NCBI RefSeq assembly: GCF_002305875.1
Contig: NZ_CP022098.1
Coordinates: forward strand, 1,550,001 to 1,614,000
From: Cystobacter fuscus
GTDB lineage: Bacteria; Myxococcota; Myxococcia; Myxococcales; Myxococcaceae
Length of the DNA stretch: 64,000 bases
Direction: 5' to 3'
Part shown: positions 1 through 8,306 of the stretch, piece by piece
How the letters are laid out: every line of letters starts with the position of its first letter
Numbering within the stretch: the stretch's first letter is position 1
The notes under the pieces: model-generated
The model's database searches: none
What the model saw: only the letters and a program-made list of their open reading frames with translations
Told to the model about the DNA's origin: nothing
Translations under genes and position numbers: made by a program

Positions 1-579
1 ATTGGTGATGAGGTTGCCGTAGGTATCCACGTGCAGCACCTCGCCCACGAGTGCGCTGCCTCCGCCTTCCTCTCGCGGCTCGGGGAAGGTGAAGGGCGTC
101 TCCAGTCGCTCCAGACGCCGGCCGAGCTTCTCGAGTGGCACGCCCGCCGCGAGGTGGCCCACCACGGGGGCGAAGAGATCCCTGCCATGAAAGGTCCGCG
201 AGCGACGGGGTCCCCACCATGCGGGGTCGTTCAGCTCGACGGCGTCGGCCAGTCCGCCGAGCAGGAGGAGCGCGGGCACCAGCAGGCCGTTGTCCGGGCC
301 CACGAGGACGTCGCCCCGGTGGCTTCTCACGGCCACGGCCCGTCGCGCGGAGCCCACGCCGGGATCCACCACCGCGAGGTGCAGCGAGCCCTCGGCGAAG
401 GCTTCCACCGCGCTCCACAGCAGGAAGGCGCCTGCTCTCACGTCCTGCGCGGGGACCGCGTGCGTGAGATCCACGAGGCGCGCGTGCGGAGCGACCCGGA
501 GGATCGCCGCCTTCATCTGGCCCACGTAGGTGTCCGTCAGGCCGAAGTCGGTGAGCAGGCTGATCAGGGGTGGAAGCAT
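1..579 (-). CDS. S-adenosylmethionine hydrolase / SAM hydroxide adenosyltransferase (DUF62), 3'-partial
   Basis: The frame opens at the ATG at 579 and is open to the window edge, so the C-terminal part is missing (193 codons present of about 260 usual). The N-terminus reads LLTDFGLTDTYVGQMKAAI, followed by DLTH, VVDPGVGS and GPDNGLL, and near the edge GEVLHVDTYGNLITN; these are the signature blocks of the DUF62 family related to fluorinase and chlorinase. Family members split SAM with water to adenosine and methionine; the conserved early Asp (TDFG) binds the ribose. The stated reaction is family knowledge. It is transcribed away from the lipoprotein at 1004. Confidence 0.85.
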   Translation of the reverse strand, partial: MLPPLISLLTDFGLTDTYVGQMKAAILRVAPHARLVDLTHAVPAQDVRAGAFLLWSAVEAFAEGSLHLAVVDPGVGSARRAVAVRSHRGDVLVGPDNGLLVPALLLLGGLADAVELNDPAWWGPRRSRTFHGRDLFAPVVGHLAAGVPLEKLGRRLERLETPFTFPEPREEGGGSALVGEVLHVDTYGNLITN

Positions 580-1003
580 GGTGCCGGGAAGATAGTCACC
601 CTCCGCTCCGCTTGGGCTCGTCATCCAGCTCGACGCCTTCCGCACCACCATGGGGGCTCCGGTGAGGATGTACGTGGACTGGGCGAGGATCTATCAGCGC
701 TGAGGCCCTCAGCTCGCGATGTCGCTCACCACCGACCTGGCGTTTCGCAGTCGCCCCTTCGAGGAGCCGGAGATCATCCAGCACAAGTTGATGCACATGG
801 ACTACGCGCTCTATGCCGCAGCGGGTCTGCCTCATCCGCGCGCGGGGGACGGGGCGCGGGCTGCTCGCTGGTGACGATGGATACGGCCTTCGGGACGCTG
901 CCCGAGTGGACTGGCTCCTCGGGAAGTGAACGCCGGTATGATATGACAATGGGAACTGGCGCCCAGCCGGCTGGCCAGGAATACAACGCGTTGCACGGGA
1001 GAG
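580..1003. other. Intergenic stretch with short decayed-looking frames and a possible promoter
   Basis: No intact gene is recognised. On the plus strand a short frame ending at the TGA near 702 (…RMYVDWARIYQR) and a 51-codon frame at 719-874 (starting MSLTTDLAFRSRPFEEPEII) look protein-like and could be two pieces of one broken gene, but I cannot name a family. TATGAT at 937-942 is a good -10 hexamer for the lipoprotein starting at 1004, with no clear -35. A purine-rich stretch just before 1004 may serve as its ribosome site. Confidence 0.35.
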
Positions 1004-1618
1004 GTGCTCTTGAGAAGGTTGTTTGTCTTTTTCGCGGTGATGGGCGTCGTGGCACTCGCGCGATGTGGGGGCCGCTCTTCCGGGGGGCACGATGCGGGGC
1101 CCGTGGGCAACCAGACGGACGGCGGCGTGCCGGATGCGTCCTCCGATGGGAGTGTGCCCGTGGATGGGGGTGACGTCGCGGACGCGGGTGGCGGTACGGA
1201 GGGAGACGGTGGTTTCCCGGAGGCGGACGCGGGAGAGCCCGTGGACGCAGGTGAGCCCGTGGACGCGGGATCGCCCACGGATGGCGGTGACACGGTTCCC
1301 GATGCGGGAGTTCCGGGTGGTGGCTCGCGGAGCGCGTGCACGTTCAACAGTGACTGCCCGGCTGACGAGCGCTGCGAGTGCGACGAGTTGGAGGGCTGTC
1401 TGTGCCTCACCGGGCCGCGTGGGACCGGGCGCTCGGGGATGGACGCCTGTGTGAGCGGCAATGATTGCGAGAGTTCGCTCTGCGTCGAGGGCTGGGGCGG
1501 CTTCTTCTGCTCGGGGCCGTGCGCTTCCGACTCGGACTGCGGGCCCCGGTTGCCCCTCTGTGCCTACATCACCTTCGTTGGCGACATGTGCATTCGCCAA
1601 CCCGACGGAGGCAGCTGA
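1004..1618 (+). CDS. Cysteine-rich lipoprotein with Asp/Gly-rich linker
   Basis: A 204-residue protein starting at GTG. Residues 1-21 form a signal peptide (LLRRLFVFFAVMGVVALARC); Cys21 is the probable lipidated residue, though the Arg just before it makes the lipobox atypical. Residues about 25-105 are a low-complexity linker with many DAG, DGG and VDAGEP repeats. The C-terminal part holds about a dozen cysteines in the spacing seen in many myxobacterial secreted proteins (CTFNSDC, CECDELEGCLC, CASDSDCG), probably disulphide bonded. Such proteins are usually exported to the cell surface. No enzymatic function can be assigned. It converges on the MopE-motif lipoprotein gene. Confidence 0.75.
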   Translation: MLLRRLFVFFAVMGVVALARCGGRSSGGHDAGPVGNQTDGGVPDASSDGSVPVDGGDVADAGGGTEGDGGFPEADAGEPVDAGEPVDAGSPTDGGDTVPDAGVPGGGSRSACTFNSDCPADERCECDELEGCLCLTGPRGTGRSGMDACVSGNDCESSLCVEGWGGFFCSGPCASDSDCGPRLPLCAYITFVGDMCIRQPDGGS

Positions 1619-1630
1619 CCCGGGCCCCGG

Positions 1631-1648
1631 GCGGGGCGTTGGCCCCGC
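1631..1648. terminator. GC-rich hairpin between convergent genes
   Basis: GCGGGGC (1631-1637) pairs perfectly with GCCCCGC (1642-1648) across a 4-base loop, in the 50-base gap between the stops of the two convergent lipoprotein genes. It lacks a T run on either strand, so it is at best a weak bidirectional terminator. Confidence 0.35.
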
Positions 1649-1669
1649 TCGGGTGTGAGCCGTGGTGGC

Positions 1670-4267
1670 TCAGGGCTCGAACTGGATGGCGTAGGCCGTC
1701 CAGCTCGTGGTCCCGTTGGATGCGTCCCTGGTCACCGAGAGTTGGCTGCCGTTAAGGGACAGTCTCCCGGTGGCCACGCCCAGGATGTCGTTCGCGCCGT
1801 ACGAGGTCTCGCCAGCTCCCTGTCCGCCAGACTGGGAGCTGGTGAGCAGCAGCGTCCGGGTCGCATCCACTGAAGCGGCGAGAGTGGCGCTGGCGCTCGC
1901 GTTGGTATCATTCACCCTCAACACGTGCGTTTGGACGAGCGTGCCCGTGGGGAAGGTGATGCGTTCCCAGGAGACTTGGGGAATGTCGGCGGTGGTGATG
2001 GCGGTCCCGTCCCCACGGCGGAAGAGCAACTGGGTGGTGTTCGATTGATCGATCTCCCCCCGGACCATCCGTTTGTAGATGTCTTGGCCCTCGTTGCTGA
2101 CCTGCCAGGTGGAGAGCACGATGGAACGGGTGAGGTCCGTGGTGGGCAAACCCGTCACCGGCAGCGTTCCGCTATTGGAGGGCATCGCTCCCGAGAGGCC
2201 TCGCTGCACGTCGCTGCCGGTGAATTGGACGACTTGGAAGGAGAAGACGTGATTCCCGGCGCAGGCGTCGAACAGGAAGCCGCTGACGTTGGTGTTGTCA
2301 CCAGAGCTGGTGAGCTTGACTGAAGGGAAGTCGTTGTAGCCCAGGACACTCCCATCTTGGGAGGAGCTGAAGAGCACGAAGTTCTTCGAGATGTCGACTG
2401 TCGTGGGGACACGGGGAGGGGCCTGGGTGCACGATACACTGGGCAGATGCTGGACGAACAGGCCTTGGTGGAGTTCCACCACCTGCCAGTCGATAGTCGC
2501 TGCTCCCGTGTTGCCGTTCCGTTTGCAGGTGACGGTGGAGGTCCCCAGCGAGCACCGGAGGAAGGAGTTGATGGGCTCCTCGTTGGTGGTGGTGGCCTGG
2601 AAGACGAGGAAGCTGCGAGACAGGGTGACGGGGACCGTGGTGTTGCTGGGGCTGCTGATGGGGCAGTTCTCCTCCTTCTTTCCATTGTCTATCCGGCACG
2701 AGCCGCGCCTCACCACGGGGACGATGGTGTGGGTCTGCTTCGCTTCGCCCACCGCCGTCCCGCTCAGCTTGAGTTCCACCGGGCCACCCGTCTTGATCTT
2801 GAAAGACATGGGCCCGTCCGTGGTTCCCATCGTGTCGAAGGGCGTGGTCAGTTTCTTGGAACCCTCGCATCCCGCTCCCCAGAATGCCTCGAAGCTTGCC
2901 GCCGGTGTGGTGGACAGGGAGAGCAACTGGTCCGAGGGGAGGGGCGAGGGGTTGTCGTATTTGTCCGTGATGCGGAGGTTGACCGAGGCGGAGCACTCCC
3001 CCGCCATCAGGGTTTGTCCGGCCGAGGACGAGAAGGACAACTTCGAGGCGGGCAGGGGCTTCACGGTCCGGACCTCTTGCACTGGCTGGGACGTGCCGTT
3101 GAATTTGGCCGCGAGGGTGAACGTGGTCGCGCGGGTGCCTCGGAAATACAACGAGGAGACAGCCGGGAGTTGGGCACCGAGGTTCAGGGCCTGGGTGCAG
3201 CCCGCATCCTGGTAGAGCGCCGCTTCCGCGGTGTTGGCGGGCGTCGGGCTGATGGAGAGGCTGATGTTGGAGAGTGTTCCGGTCGTGAGATTGTCGAACT
3301 CGTCGCGCCACTCGAGCGAGACGGGGGAACAGTCACCCGCCTGGCTGGTGGTGTTCGGGGAGGTGAGGGCGATCGTCTTCGCGGGCCCGGGACGCAGGGT
3401 ATGGGTCAGGGTCGCCTGCTGCGACAAAGCGGAAGAGCTGGCGCTTAGCGGGCCCGTGCCGATCGTGGTGCTGCGCACGAAGAAGGTGACGCTGCTTTTG
3501 CCCGCGGCAATGGCGGAGGGCGGCGACGAGGTGCAAGTGGGGTCCGAGTGGAACGTCACGCCGGGGCCGAACGTGCTCGCCAGGGTGATGGGGGTGGGGA
3601 AGCCAGCCAAGGAGAGTTTCCCGTCGGACTCGCGGCGCTCCACGGTCACCTGCGCCGAGCACTGACCCGCGATCGTCGTCAGCTCCTTGGGATTGAGGAC
3701 GAGCGAGGTGGGGGCCCGGCTACACTGCTTGCCCGAGCAGGCGCTGTCGTCACAGCCACGCTGGCCATTACAGTTGAGGTCGTCGCTCGCGTCGCACACT
3801 TCCTGCGCCTGGGGTTGGCGCTTGGCCTCCTTGTCATCGCAGTCCGCCCCGCCCAGCTCGGCCGCGACGAAGCCATCGCGATCCTCGTCCTCGGCGGCGC
3901 TCGGCGGCGACAGGGTCAGCCTGACGTCCTGGCTCCCCGGCTTGAACTGGACGGCGACCGGCTCGCTGCGCCCATTGTAGAACGGTGAGTCCTCACAGGT
4001 CGCTCCTCCCCAGAGGGCTCGGGCCTGGAGATGGACGTCCGCGGGGAGGTCCTTGCGGAAGACGGCCAGTTGCAGCTCTTGATCCTCCGGGCGGAGCAGG
4101 GGAGCGGATTCCGTGCGGAGTTCTCCCTCCGGAGTACGGACTTCCAGGACGACGCAGCTCGCTTTCAGGGCGGGGTCGATCTGGATGATGGCCTGGACGG
4201 CTTCACCCCGGTTGCAGCCGGCGAGCGCGAGGAACAGGAAGAGGACAGCTCGGTTCATGGGGCCCAT
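1670..4267 (-). CDS. Large lipoprotein with MopE-type metal-binding motif
   Basis: An 865-residue protein. I place the start at 4267 (MGPMNRAVLFLFLALAGC), about 11 bases after an AAGGAG; the ATG at 4258 is the alternative. Cys18 or its equivalent ends a good lipobox. At roughly residues 140-185 there is the block DRDGFVAAELGGADCDD…EVCDASDDLNCNGQRGC, the 'putative metal-binding motif' found in MopE and many Deltaproteobacterial surface proteins. Next come several beta-rich repeats of about 110 residues, each starting with a phrase like TTIAGQCSAQVTVE, TSQAGDCSPVSLEW or TLMAGECSASVNL, probably Ig-like. The C-terminal third is unassigned. Likely outer-membrane surface protein; ligand unknown. 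Confidence 0.75.
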   Translation of the reverse strand: MGPMNRAVLFLFLALAGCNRGEAVQAIIQIDPALKASCVVLEVRTPEGELRTESAPLLRPEDQELQLAVFRKDLPADVHLQARALWGGATCEDSPFYNGRSEPVAVQFKPGSQDVRLTLSPPSAAEDEDRDGFVAAELGGADCDDKEAKRQPQAQEVCDASDDLNCNGQRGCDDSACSGKQCSRAPTSLVLNPKELTTIAGQCSAQVTVERRESDGKLSLAGFPTPITLASTFGPGVTFHSDPTCTSSPPSAIAAGKSSVTFFVRSTTIGTGPLSASSSALSQQATLTHTLRPGPAKTIALTSPNTTSQAGDCSPVSLEWRDEFDNLTTGTLSNISLSISPTPANTAEAALYQDAGCTQALNLGAQLPAVSSLYFRGTRATTFTLAAKFNGTSQPVQEVRTVKPLPASKLSFSSSAGQTLMAGECSASVNLRITDKYDNPSPLPSDQLLSLSTTPAASFEAFWGAGCEGSKKLTTPFDTMGTTDGPMSFKIKTGGPVELKLSGTAVGEAKQTHTIVPVVRRGSCRIDNGKKEENCPISSPSNTTVPVTLSRSFLVFQATTTNEEPINSFLRCSLGTSTVTCKRNGNTGAATIDWQVVELHQGLFVQHLPSVSCTQAPPRVPTTVDISKNFVLFSSSQDGSVLGYNDFPSVKLTSSGDNTNVSGFLFDACAGNHVFSFQVVQFTGSDVQRGLSGAMPSNSGTLPVTGLPTTDLTRSIVLSTWQVSNEGQDIYKRMVRGEIDQSNTTQLLFRRGDGTAITTADIPQVSWERITFPTGTLVQTHVLRVNDTNASASATLAASVDATRTLLLTSSQSGGQGAGETSYGANDILGVATGRLSLNGSQLSVTRDASNGTTSWTAYAIQFEP

Positions 4268-4295
4268 TCTACTGGAGTCTCCTTCCGGAGACCCT

Positions 4296-5621
4296 TTACA
4301 TCCCCGTGGGCCACGTGTCCGCCGCGTCCTCCTCCTCGTGGCCCGCGTCCTGGTCGAGCGGTTGCACGGCGCTCGTGATGTCGTAGTGCAGGACCGCGTC
4401 GAACTGCGCGGGTAGATCCGCGAAAAAATAGTGGCTGTGGCGTTCGCTATGGGGGGCGTAGATGACGCCAATGGCCCGCTCCAGCCGCCGCTCGCGCAGG
4501 GCGGAGCCCGCCTCGCCCAGGTCCTCCATCCTCAACAGGAAGGCGGGCTGGCCCACCTCGTGGAAGAGCGCCTCGTAGCTGTCCGGCAGCGCGGGCCGCA
4601 CCCGCCTTCTGCGGCCCGGGGTGTCCCACTCGCGCGCGGCGAGGACGGTGCCCGTGTAGGTGGTGAATCCCACATTGAACGTCTCCCGCCCATGCCGCTC
4701 GCGCAGGAGCTGGCCCAGGTTCAGCTCCCCTTGGTCCCCCATCTGCGTGGCGCGGGCATCGCCCAGATGCGAGTTGTGGGCCCAGATGACCAGGCGCGCG
4801 GGCGCCCCGTGGCGCCGACCGAGGTACTCGGACAGGGCATCCGCGGTGTCCGCCATGTGGGTGTCGCGCAGGTTCCACGACTCATCCCGCCCGGCGAACA
4901 TGACCCGGTAGTACGCCTCCGCGTCCCGCGCCAGCCGGGCATTCTGTTCCGCGTGGAAGTGCGCGTCCTGCTCGCTCGCTCCGTCCCGGACCTGGCGCTC
5001 GCGCAGCTCCCTCAATTGCGCCAGCACCTCCTCCTCACAGCTGTCCGCGTAGCCGTAGGTGGTGGCGTGTCCATAGGACTGGGCGTCCTCGCCGAAGCGG
5101 TCGAAGCACGCGTACCGGTCCCGGGCACGCGCCGCCGCCACCGGGTCGCGCGCTTCCAGGTAGCGCACCACCTCGCGCATGGAGGCGTGCAGGCTGTAGA
5201 GATCCAACCCATAGACGCCTGCTCGCTCCCCCTCCGGCCGAGCGGCGTTGTGCGTGCGCAGCCACTCCACGAATGCCCGCATCTCGGCGTTGCGCCACAT
5301 CCACCGGGGAAAGCGCTGGAAGTCGTCCAGGGCCTCTTCCACCCGCGTGTCCCGGGTTCCGCCCCGGACGTATTGATGGAGCCTCAAAGCATCCGGCCAG
5401 TCCGCCTCCAGCGCCACCGCGTTGAAGCCCCGCTCGGCGATGAGCCGGCGGGTGAGCACGGCGCGCGCCTGGTAGAACTCATGGGTGCCATGCGTGGCCT
5501 CGCCCAGCAGCACGAATCGCGCGTCCCTAATGCTCTCCAGTAGCGCGTCGAAGTCCGTTTCCTCCCCTTTCAGCTCCAAAGCGGCGGTGCGCACTCCATC
5601 AATCAATCCGGACGATTTCAT
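4296..5621 (-). CDS. Erythromycin esterase family protein
   Basis: The protein is 441 residues long, the normal size for the family. It carries LLGEATHGTHEFY (Glu41, His44, His47), EADWPDA and, further on, WAHNSHLGDA, the conserved blocks of erythromycin esterase-like hydrolases; the Glu/His pair around residues 41-47 and the later His are the catalytic residues in characterised Ere enzymes. Ere enzymes open 14-membered macrolide lactones, but most environmental homologues have no known substrate, so resistance is not implied. No signal peptide is visible, suggesting a cytoplasmic enzyme. Its start codon faces the biosynthetic cluster at 5914 across a 292-base gap; the MopE-motif lipoprotein follows 28 bases downstream. 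Confidence 0.85.
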   Translation of the reverse strand: MKSSGLIDGVRTAALELKGEETDFDALLESIRDARFVLLGEATHGTHEFYQARAVLTRRLIAERGFNAVALEADWPDALRLHQYVRGGTRDTRVEEALDDFQRFPRWMWRNAEMRAFVEWLRTHNAARPEGERAGVYGLDLYSLHASMREVVRYLEARDPVAAARARDRYACFDRFGEDAQSYGHATTYGYADSCEEEVLAQLRELRERQVRDGASEQDAHFHAEQNARLARDAEAYYRVMFAGRDESWNLRDTHMADTADALSEYLGRRHGAPARLVIWAHNSHLGDARATQMGDQGELNLGQLLRERHGRETFNVGFTTYTGTVLAAREWDTPGRRRRVRPALPDSYEALFHEVGQPAFLLRMEDLGEAGSALRERRLERAIGVIYAPHSERHSHYFFADLPAQFDAVLHYDITSAVQPLDQDAGHEEEDAADTWPTGM

Positions 5622-5913
5622 ACATTGTCAAAATGTGGTCACACGCGCCCATCCGCTCAGATTGGAAAACTAGACTGGCGGGACGGCGGGCGGAAAGACA
5701 CGCGCCTCCCTTTTCGTGGACTTCGTCCAGGTAGAAAGGCAAGCAAGATGGCGAGGCAGCAACTAGCACAGGGCGAGTAGGCCAAGGACCCCGTGGTGTA
5801 CAGGTTGGTCACGGCGCCGGGCGTCCACTCACGCTTACTGCTCTGTCCAGGAAAACGTATTTTACATTCCTTCATGTCCTTGAGATGGTGGGCGCCGCCA
5901 GACCGGAGAAGCC
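5622..5913. promoter_or_regulatory. Divergent intergenic region before the radical-SAM cluster
   Basis: This 292-base gap must hold the promoters for the esterase (minus) and the cluster starting at 5914 (plus). It is clearly less GC-rich than its flanks. I see no convincing -35/-10 pair. Two tiny plus-strand frames lie here: 5633-5734 (33 codons, arginine- and serine-rich, no ribosome site) and 5748-5780 (10 codons, preceded by AAAGG). Neither has independent support as a gene. GGAG a few bases before 5914 is the ribosome site of the radical SAM gene. Confidence 0.4.
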
Positions 5914-7257
5914 ATGAGTCAGACATCAAGATCGTGTGTGCACATCGTGCAGCTTCCCTTTCCCTCGTTGGGCGAGCCTCACGAGGCCGTGCGCGACTAC
6001 TACCGGGATTACAGCGCCAGGTTCGCGAGCGAGCTGGCCGGTTATTTCATTCCCGAAGGCTCGCTCTGGGAGTTGCCGCTATGGGTTGCCCACATCGCGG
6101 GAATGCTCAAGGAGATTGGCTATGAGGTGAACCTGGTCGACATGTCCAAGGTCCCGGCGGAGGCGGAGGCGTGTGCAAGGTTCCTGCTGGAGGAGACGCG
6201 GCCCGGAAGCGTCTTGATGATGTCGCCATTGGCCCAGAACTTCGATCTGGCGCTGTCGGTGTCCCGGACGCTGAAGGCGGAGGGCCGTCAGACGGTGCTC
6301 GGGGGGAACATGGCCACGCTGGCCGGGCCCGAGGATGCCTCGCACGTGCATCGCGGACAGGTCTCCGCGCGGGTGCTCGCGGAGATCCTCCAGAAGAAGC
6401 TGCCGGGACTCACGGAGGTGGCTGGCCTCAAGGGGGGTATTGGCCGGCTCGACTCCAAGCCCGACTACACGCTGCTGACCGGGTACAAGGGGCGGGTGCC
6501 CCTGCTGCGCCTCAACGCCAGCCATGGCTGCCTCTACGCGTGCAGCTTCTGTGGGGACGCCTGGTCGCGGCAGTTGCACGTGGTGGACCCGGCGGTGCTC
6601 GAGCACGAGGTCCAGCAGTTCGAGCGGCTCTTCCCCGAGGCGCGCCTCATCTACATCGGGGACAAGACCTTCGGTCAGTCCCACGAGGCCGTGAAGAACC
6701 TGCTGGCGGTTTTCGCGAACCGTCCCCACTACAAATTCATCGTCCAGACGCACGTGCTGAACGTGAACGAGACGGTCATCGAGGCCATGCGCAGGCTGGG
6801 CGTGGTGGTGGTGGAGATGGGCTTCGAGACGGCCGACTCCGAGGTGCTCAAGGAGTCGAGCAAGCCGAACCTCGACGTGGACATCTACGCCAGGCGCATC
6901 CAGGCGCTCTCCGCGGCGGGGATGAAGGTCGTGCTCAACGTGCTGGGAGGTCTGCCCCAGGAGCGGGCCGCCTCGCATGAGCTGACGATGCGCTTCCTCC
7001 AGGACTCGCGCAACGAGGCGTGGCTGTACAACCTCTATAACTTCGTGCCCTATCCCCTGACGCCGCTCTTCCCGGTGCTCCGCGAGCGCATCCATGACTG
7101 GAATTTCGCCCACTGGCGCGAGGACGGACCGCCGGTCTTCCAGCCCTATCACCAGACGGTGGAGCAGAGCTGGAATCAGTTCCTGGAGAAGGTCCACGTG
7201 GCCCACTCGCTGATCAGCCGCCCCAGTGTTTCCGCGTCCATGGAGGCCGCGTCATGA
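5914..7257 (+). CDS. B12-binding-domain radical SAM protein
   Basis: A 447-residue cytoplasmic Fe-S enzyme. Residues about 50-185 resemble a cobalamin-binding (Rossmann-like) domain. The radical SAM core follows: the 4Fe-4S motif is C206-LYA-C210-SF-C213, after RLNASHG, and later blocks (IYIGDKTFG, VVEMGFETAD, NVLGGLPQE) are typical of the family. Members that bind B12 often methylate unactivated carbon or phosphorus, or rearrange carbon skeletons; the reaction here is unknown. It is the first gene of the cluster, and its stop overlaps the next start by four bases (ATGA), so translation is probably coupled. The absence of the DXHXXG cobalamin motif leaves open that the N-terminal domain no longer binds B12. 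Confidence 0.85.
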   Translation: MSQTSRSCVHIVQLPFPSLGEPHEAVRDYYRDYSARFASELAGYFIPEGSLWELPLWVAHIAGMLKEIGYEVNLVDMSKVPAEAEACARFLLEETRPGSVLMMSPLAQNFDLALSVSRTLKAEGRQTVLGGNMATLAGPEDASHVHRGQVSARVLAEILQKKLPGLTEVAGLKGGIGRLDSKPDYTLLTGYKGRVPLLRLNASHGCLYACSFCGDAWSRQLHVVDPAVLEHEVQQFERLFPEARLIYIGDKTFGQSHEAVKNLLAVFANRPHYKFIVQTHVLNVNETVIEAMRRLGVVVVEMGFETADSEVLKESSKPNLDVDIYARRIQALSAAGMKVVLNVLGGLPQERAASHELTMRFLQDSRNEAWLYNLYNFVPYPLTPLFPVLRERIHDWNFAHWREDGPPVFQPYHQTVEQSWNQFLEKVHVAHSLISRPSVSASMEAAS

Positions 7258-8306
7258 GCAATCCCTATCTCGAGCTGCTCGATCAGGTCAGCCCCGCGAC
7301 CTTCGCCCGGGATCCGAGGCCGGGCTGGGCGGGCCCGGGCACGCTCTTCGGCTGCCGGGCGGTGGACCTCTCCGAGGTGCCAGCAGGGTGTCAGTACGTC
7401 GCGGCGGGCATCCCTTTCGATGGGACGGCCAGCTCCCGGCCCGGCGCCTCGGAGGGCCCCCGCGCCATCCGCCAGGCCAGCCTCGTCTTCTCGTCGTACC
7501 TGGACAGCCTGGGTGAGCACGAGATGCTCGACACGCGGACCGGCTCCGTCTTCCGGTACGCCAAGGCGAACGTGGTGGACGCGGGGGATCTGCACGTGTA
7601 CCCCACCGATACCCGGCGCAACTTCCAGGCCGTGGCCACCGAGGTCGAGCTCCTGGCCCGCTCCGGCGCCACGCCCGTGTTGCTCGGGGGGGATCACTCG
7701 ATTGGCTTCGCCACCTTCGTCGGCGTGCAGCGCGCCCTGAGCGCCCGGCAGCCGCAGTCTCGGCTGGGACTCATCCAGATCGATCACCACTTCGACTTCG
7801 GCGCGAACAGCACCATCCACGGGCCGCTCTATCATGGCTCCAATGCCCGGCGGATCAGTGAGCTGCCCTCCATGCAGCCGGACCGCATGGCCTTCGTGGG
7901 CGCTGGGAGCATCACCCGCAAGGGACAGTTCGATGGGCTGTTGAAGGCCGGCAGCCACATCGTGCCCGCCCGGGAGATGCGCGCCCGTGGGGTGGCCGCC
8001 GCGCTCGAGCCGGTGGTCGCCGCCTTTCGCCGCAACTGCACCGCCGTCCACCTCTCCATCGACATCGACGTCCTCGACTGCTCCGTCGCCCCCGGTACCG
8101 GCAATGTCACCATCGGCGGGCTCTCCGGTGGCGAGCTGATGGATGCCGTGGAGGTCATCCGGCAGCTCCCGTTGGCGGGCATCGAGATCGTGGAGGTGTC
8201 GCCCCGCTACGATCCCACCGGGCGCACGCCGCAGATCGCCGCCCAGCTTCTCTTCGAGCTGCTCTTCCGCGAATACCGCAAACCGGAGGCGTCGGCGATC
8301 CCATGA
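7254..8306 (+). CDS. Arginase/agmatinase-fold ureohydrolase
   Basis: A 350-residue protein of the ureohydrolase superfamily, which hydrolyses guanidino groups to urea using two Mn ions. All expected metal ligands are present: GGDHS (His148), D177-x-H179-x-D181 in the DAHxD position (the usual Ala is His), and D270-x-D272 in SIDIDVLD, followed by the conserved APGTG. The usual Pro after DxDxxD is Cys. Thus it appears catalytically competent. Substrate cannot be read from sequence: free arginine, agmatine, another guanidino compound or peptidyl arginine (as in the RiPP peptide arginases) are all possible. It overlaps both neighbours by ATGA, placing it inside the biosynthetic operon rather than in polyamine metabolism. 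Confidence 0.85.
   Translation: MSNPYLELLDQVSPATFARDPRPGWAGPGTLFGCRAVDLSEVPAGCQYVAAGIPFDGTASSRPGASEGPRAIRQASLVFSSYLDSLGEHEMLDTRTGSVFRYAKANVVDAGDLHVYPTDTRRNFQAVATEVELLARSGATPVLLGGDHSIGFATFVGVQRALSARQPQSRLGLIQIDHHFDFGANSTIHGPLYHGSNARRISELPSMQPDRMAFVGAGSITRKGQFDGLLKAGSHIVPAREMRARGVAAALEPVVAAFRRNCTAVHLSIDIDVLDCSVAPGTGNVTIGGLSGGELMDAVEVIRQLPLAGIEIVEVSPRYDPTGRTPQIAAQLLFELLFREYRKPEASAIP

Noticed and set aside
4296-5621. Erythromycin esterase as a resistance gene for a macrolide made here
   Set aside because: No polyketide synthase or macrolide gene is in the window, and most family members have no macrolide activity.
5793-6125. Plus-strand frame overlapping the radical SAM start
   Set aside because: It is a different frame through the radical SAM N-terminus with Arg-rich shadow composition.
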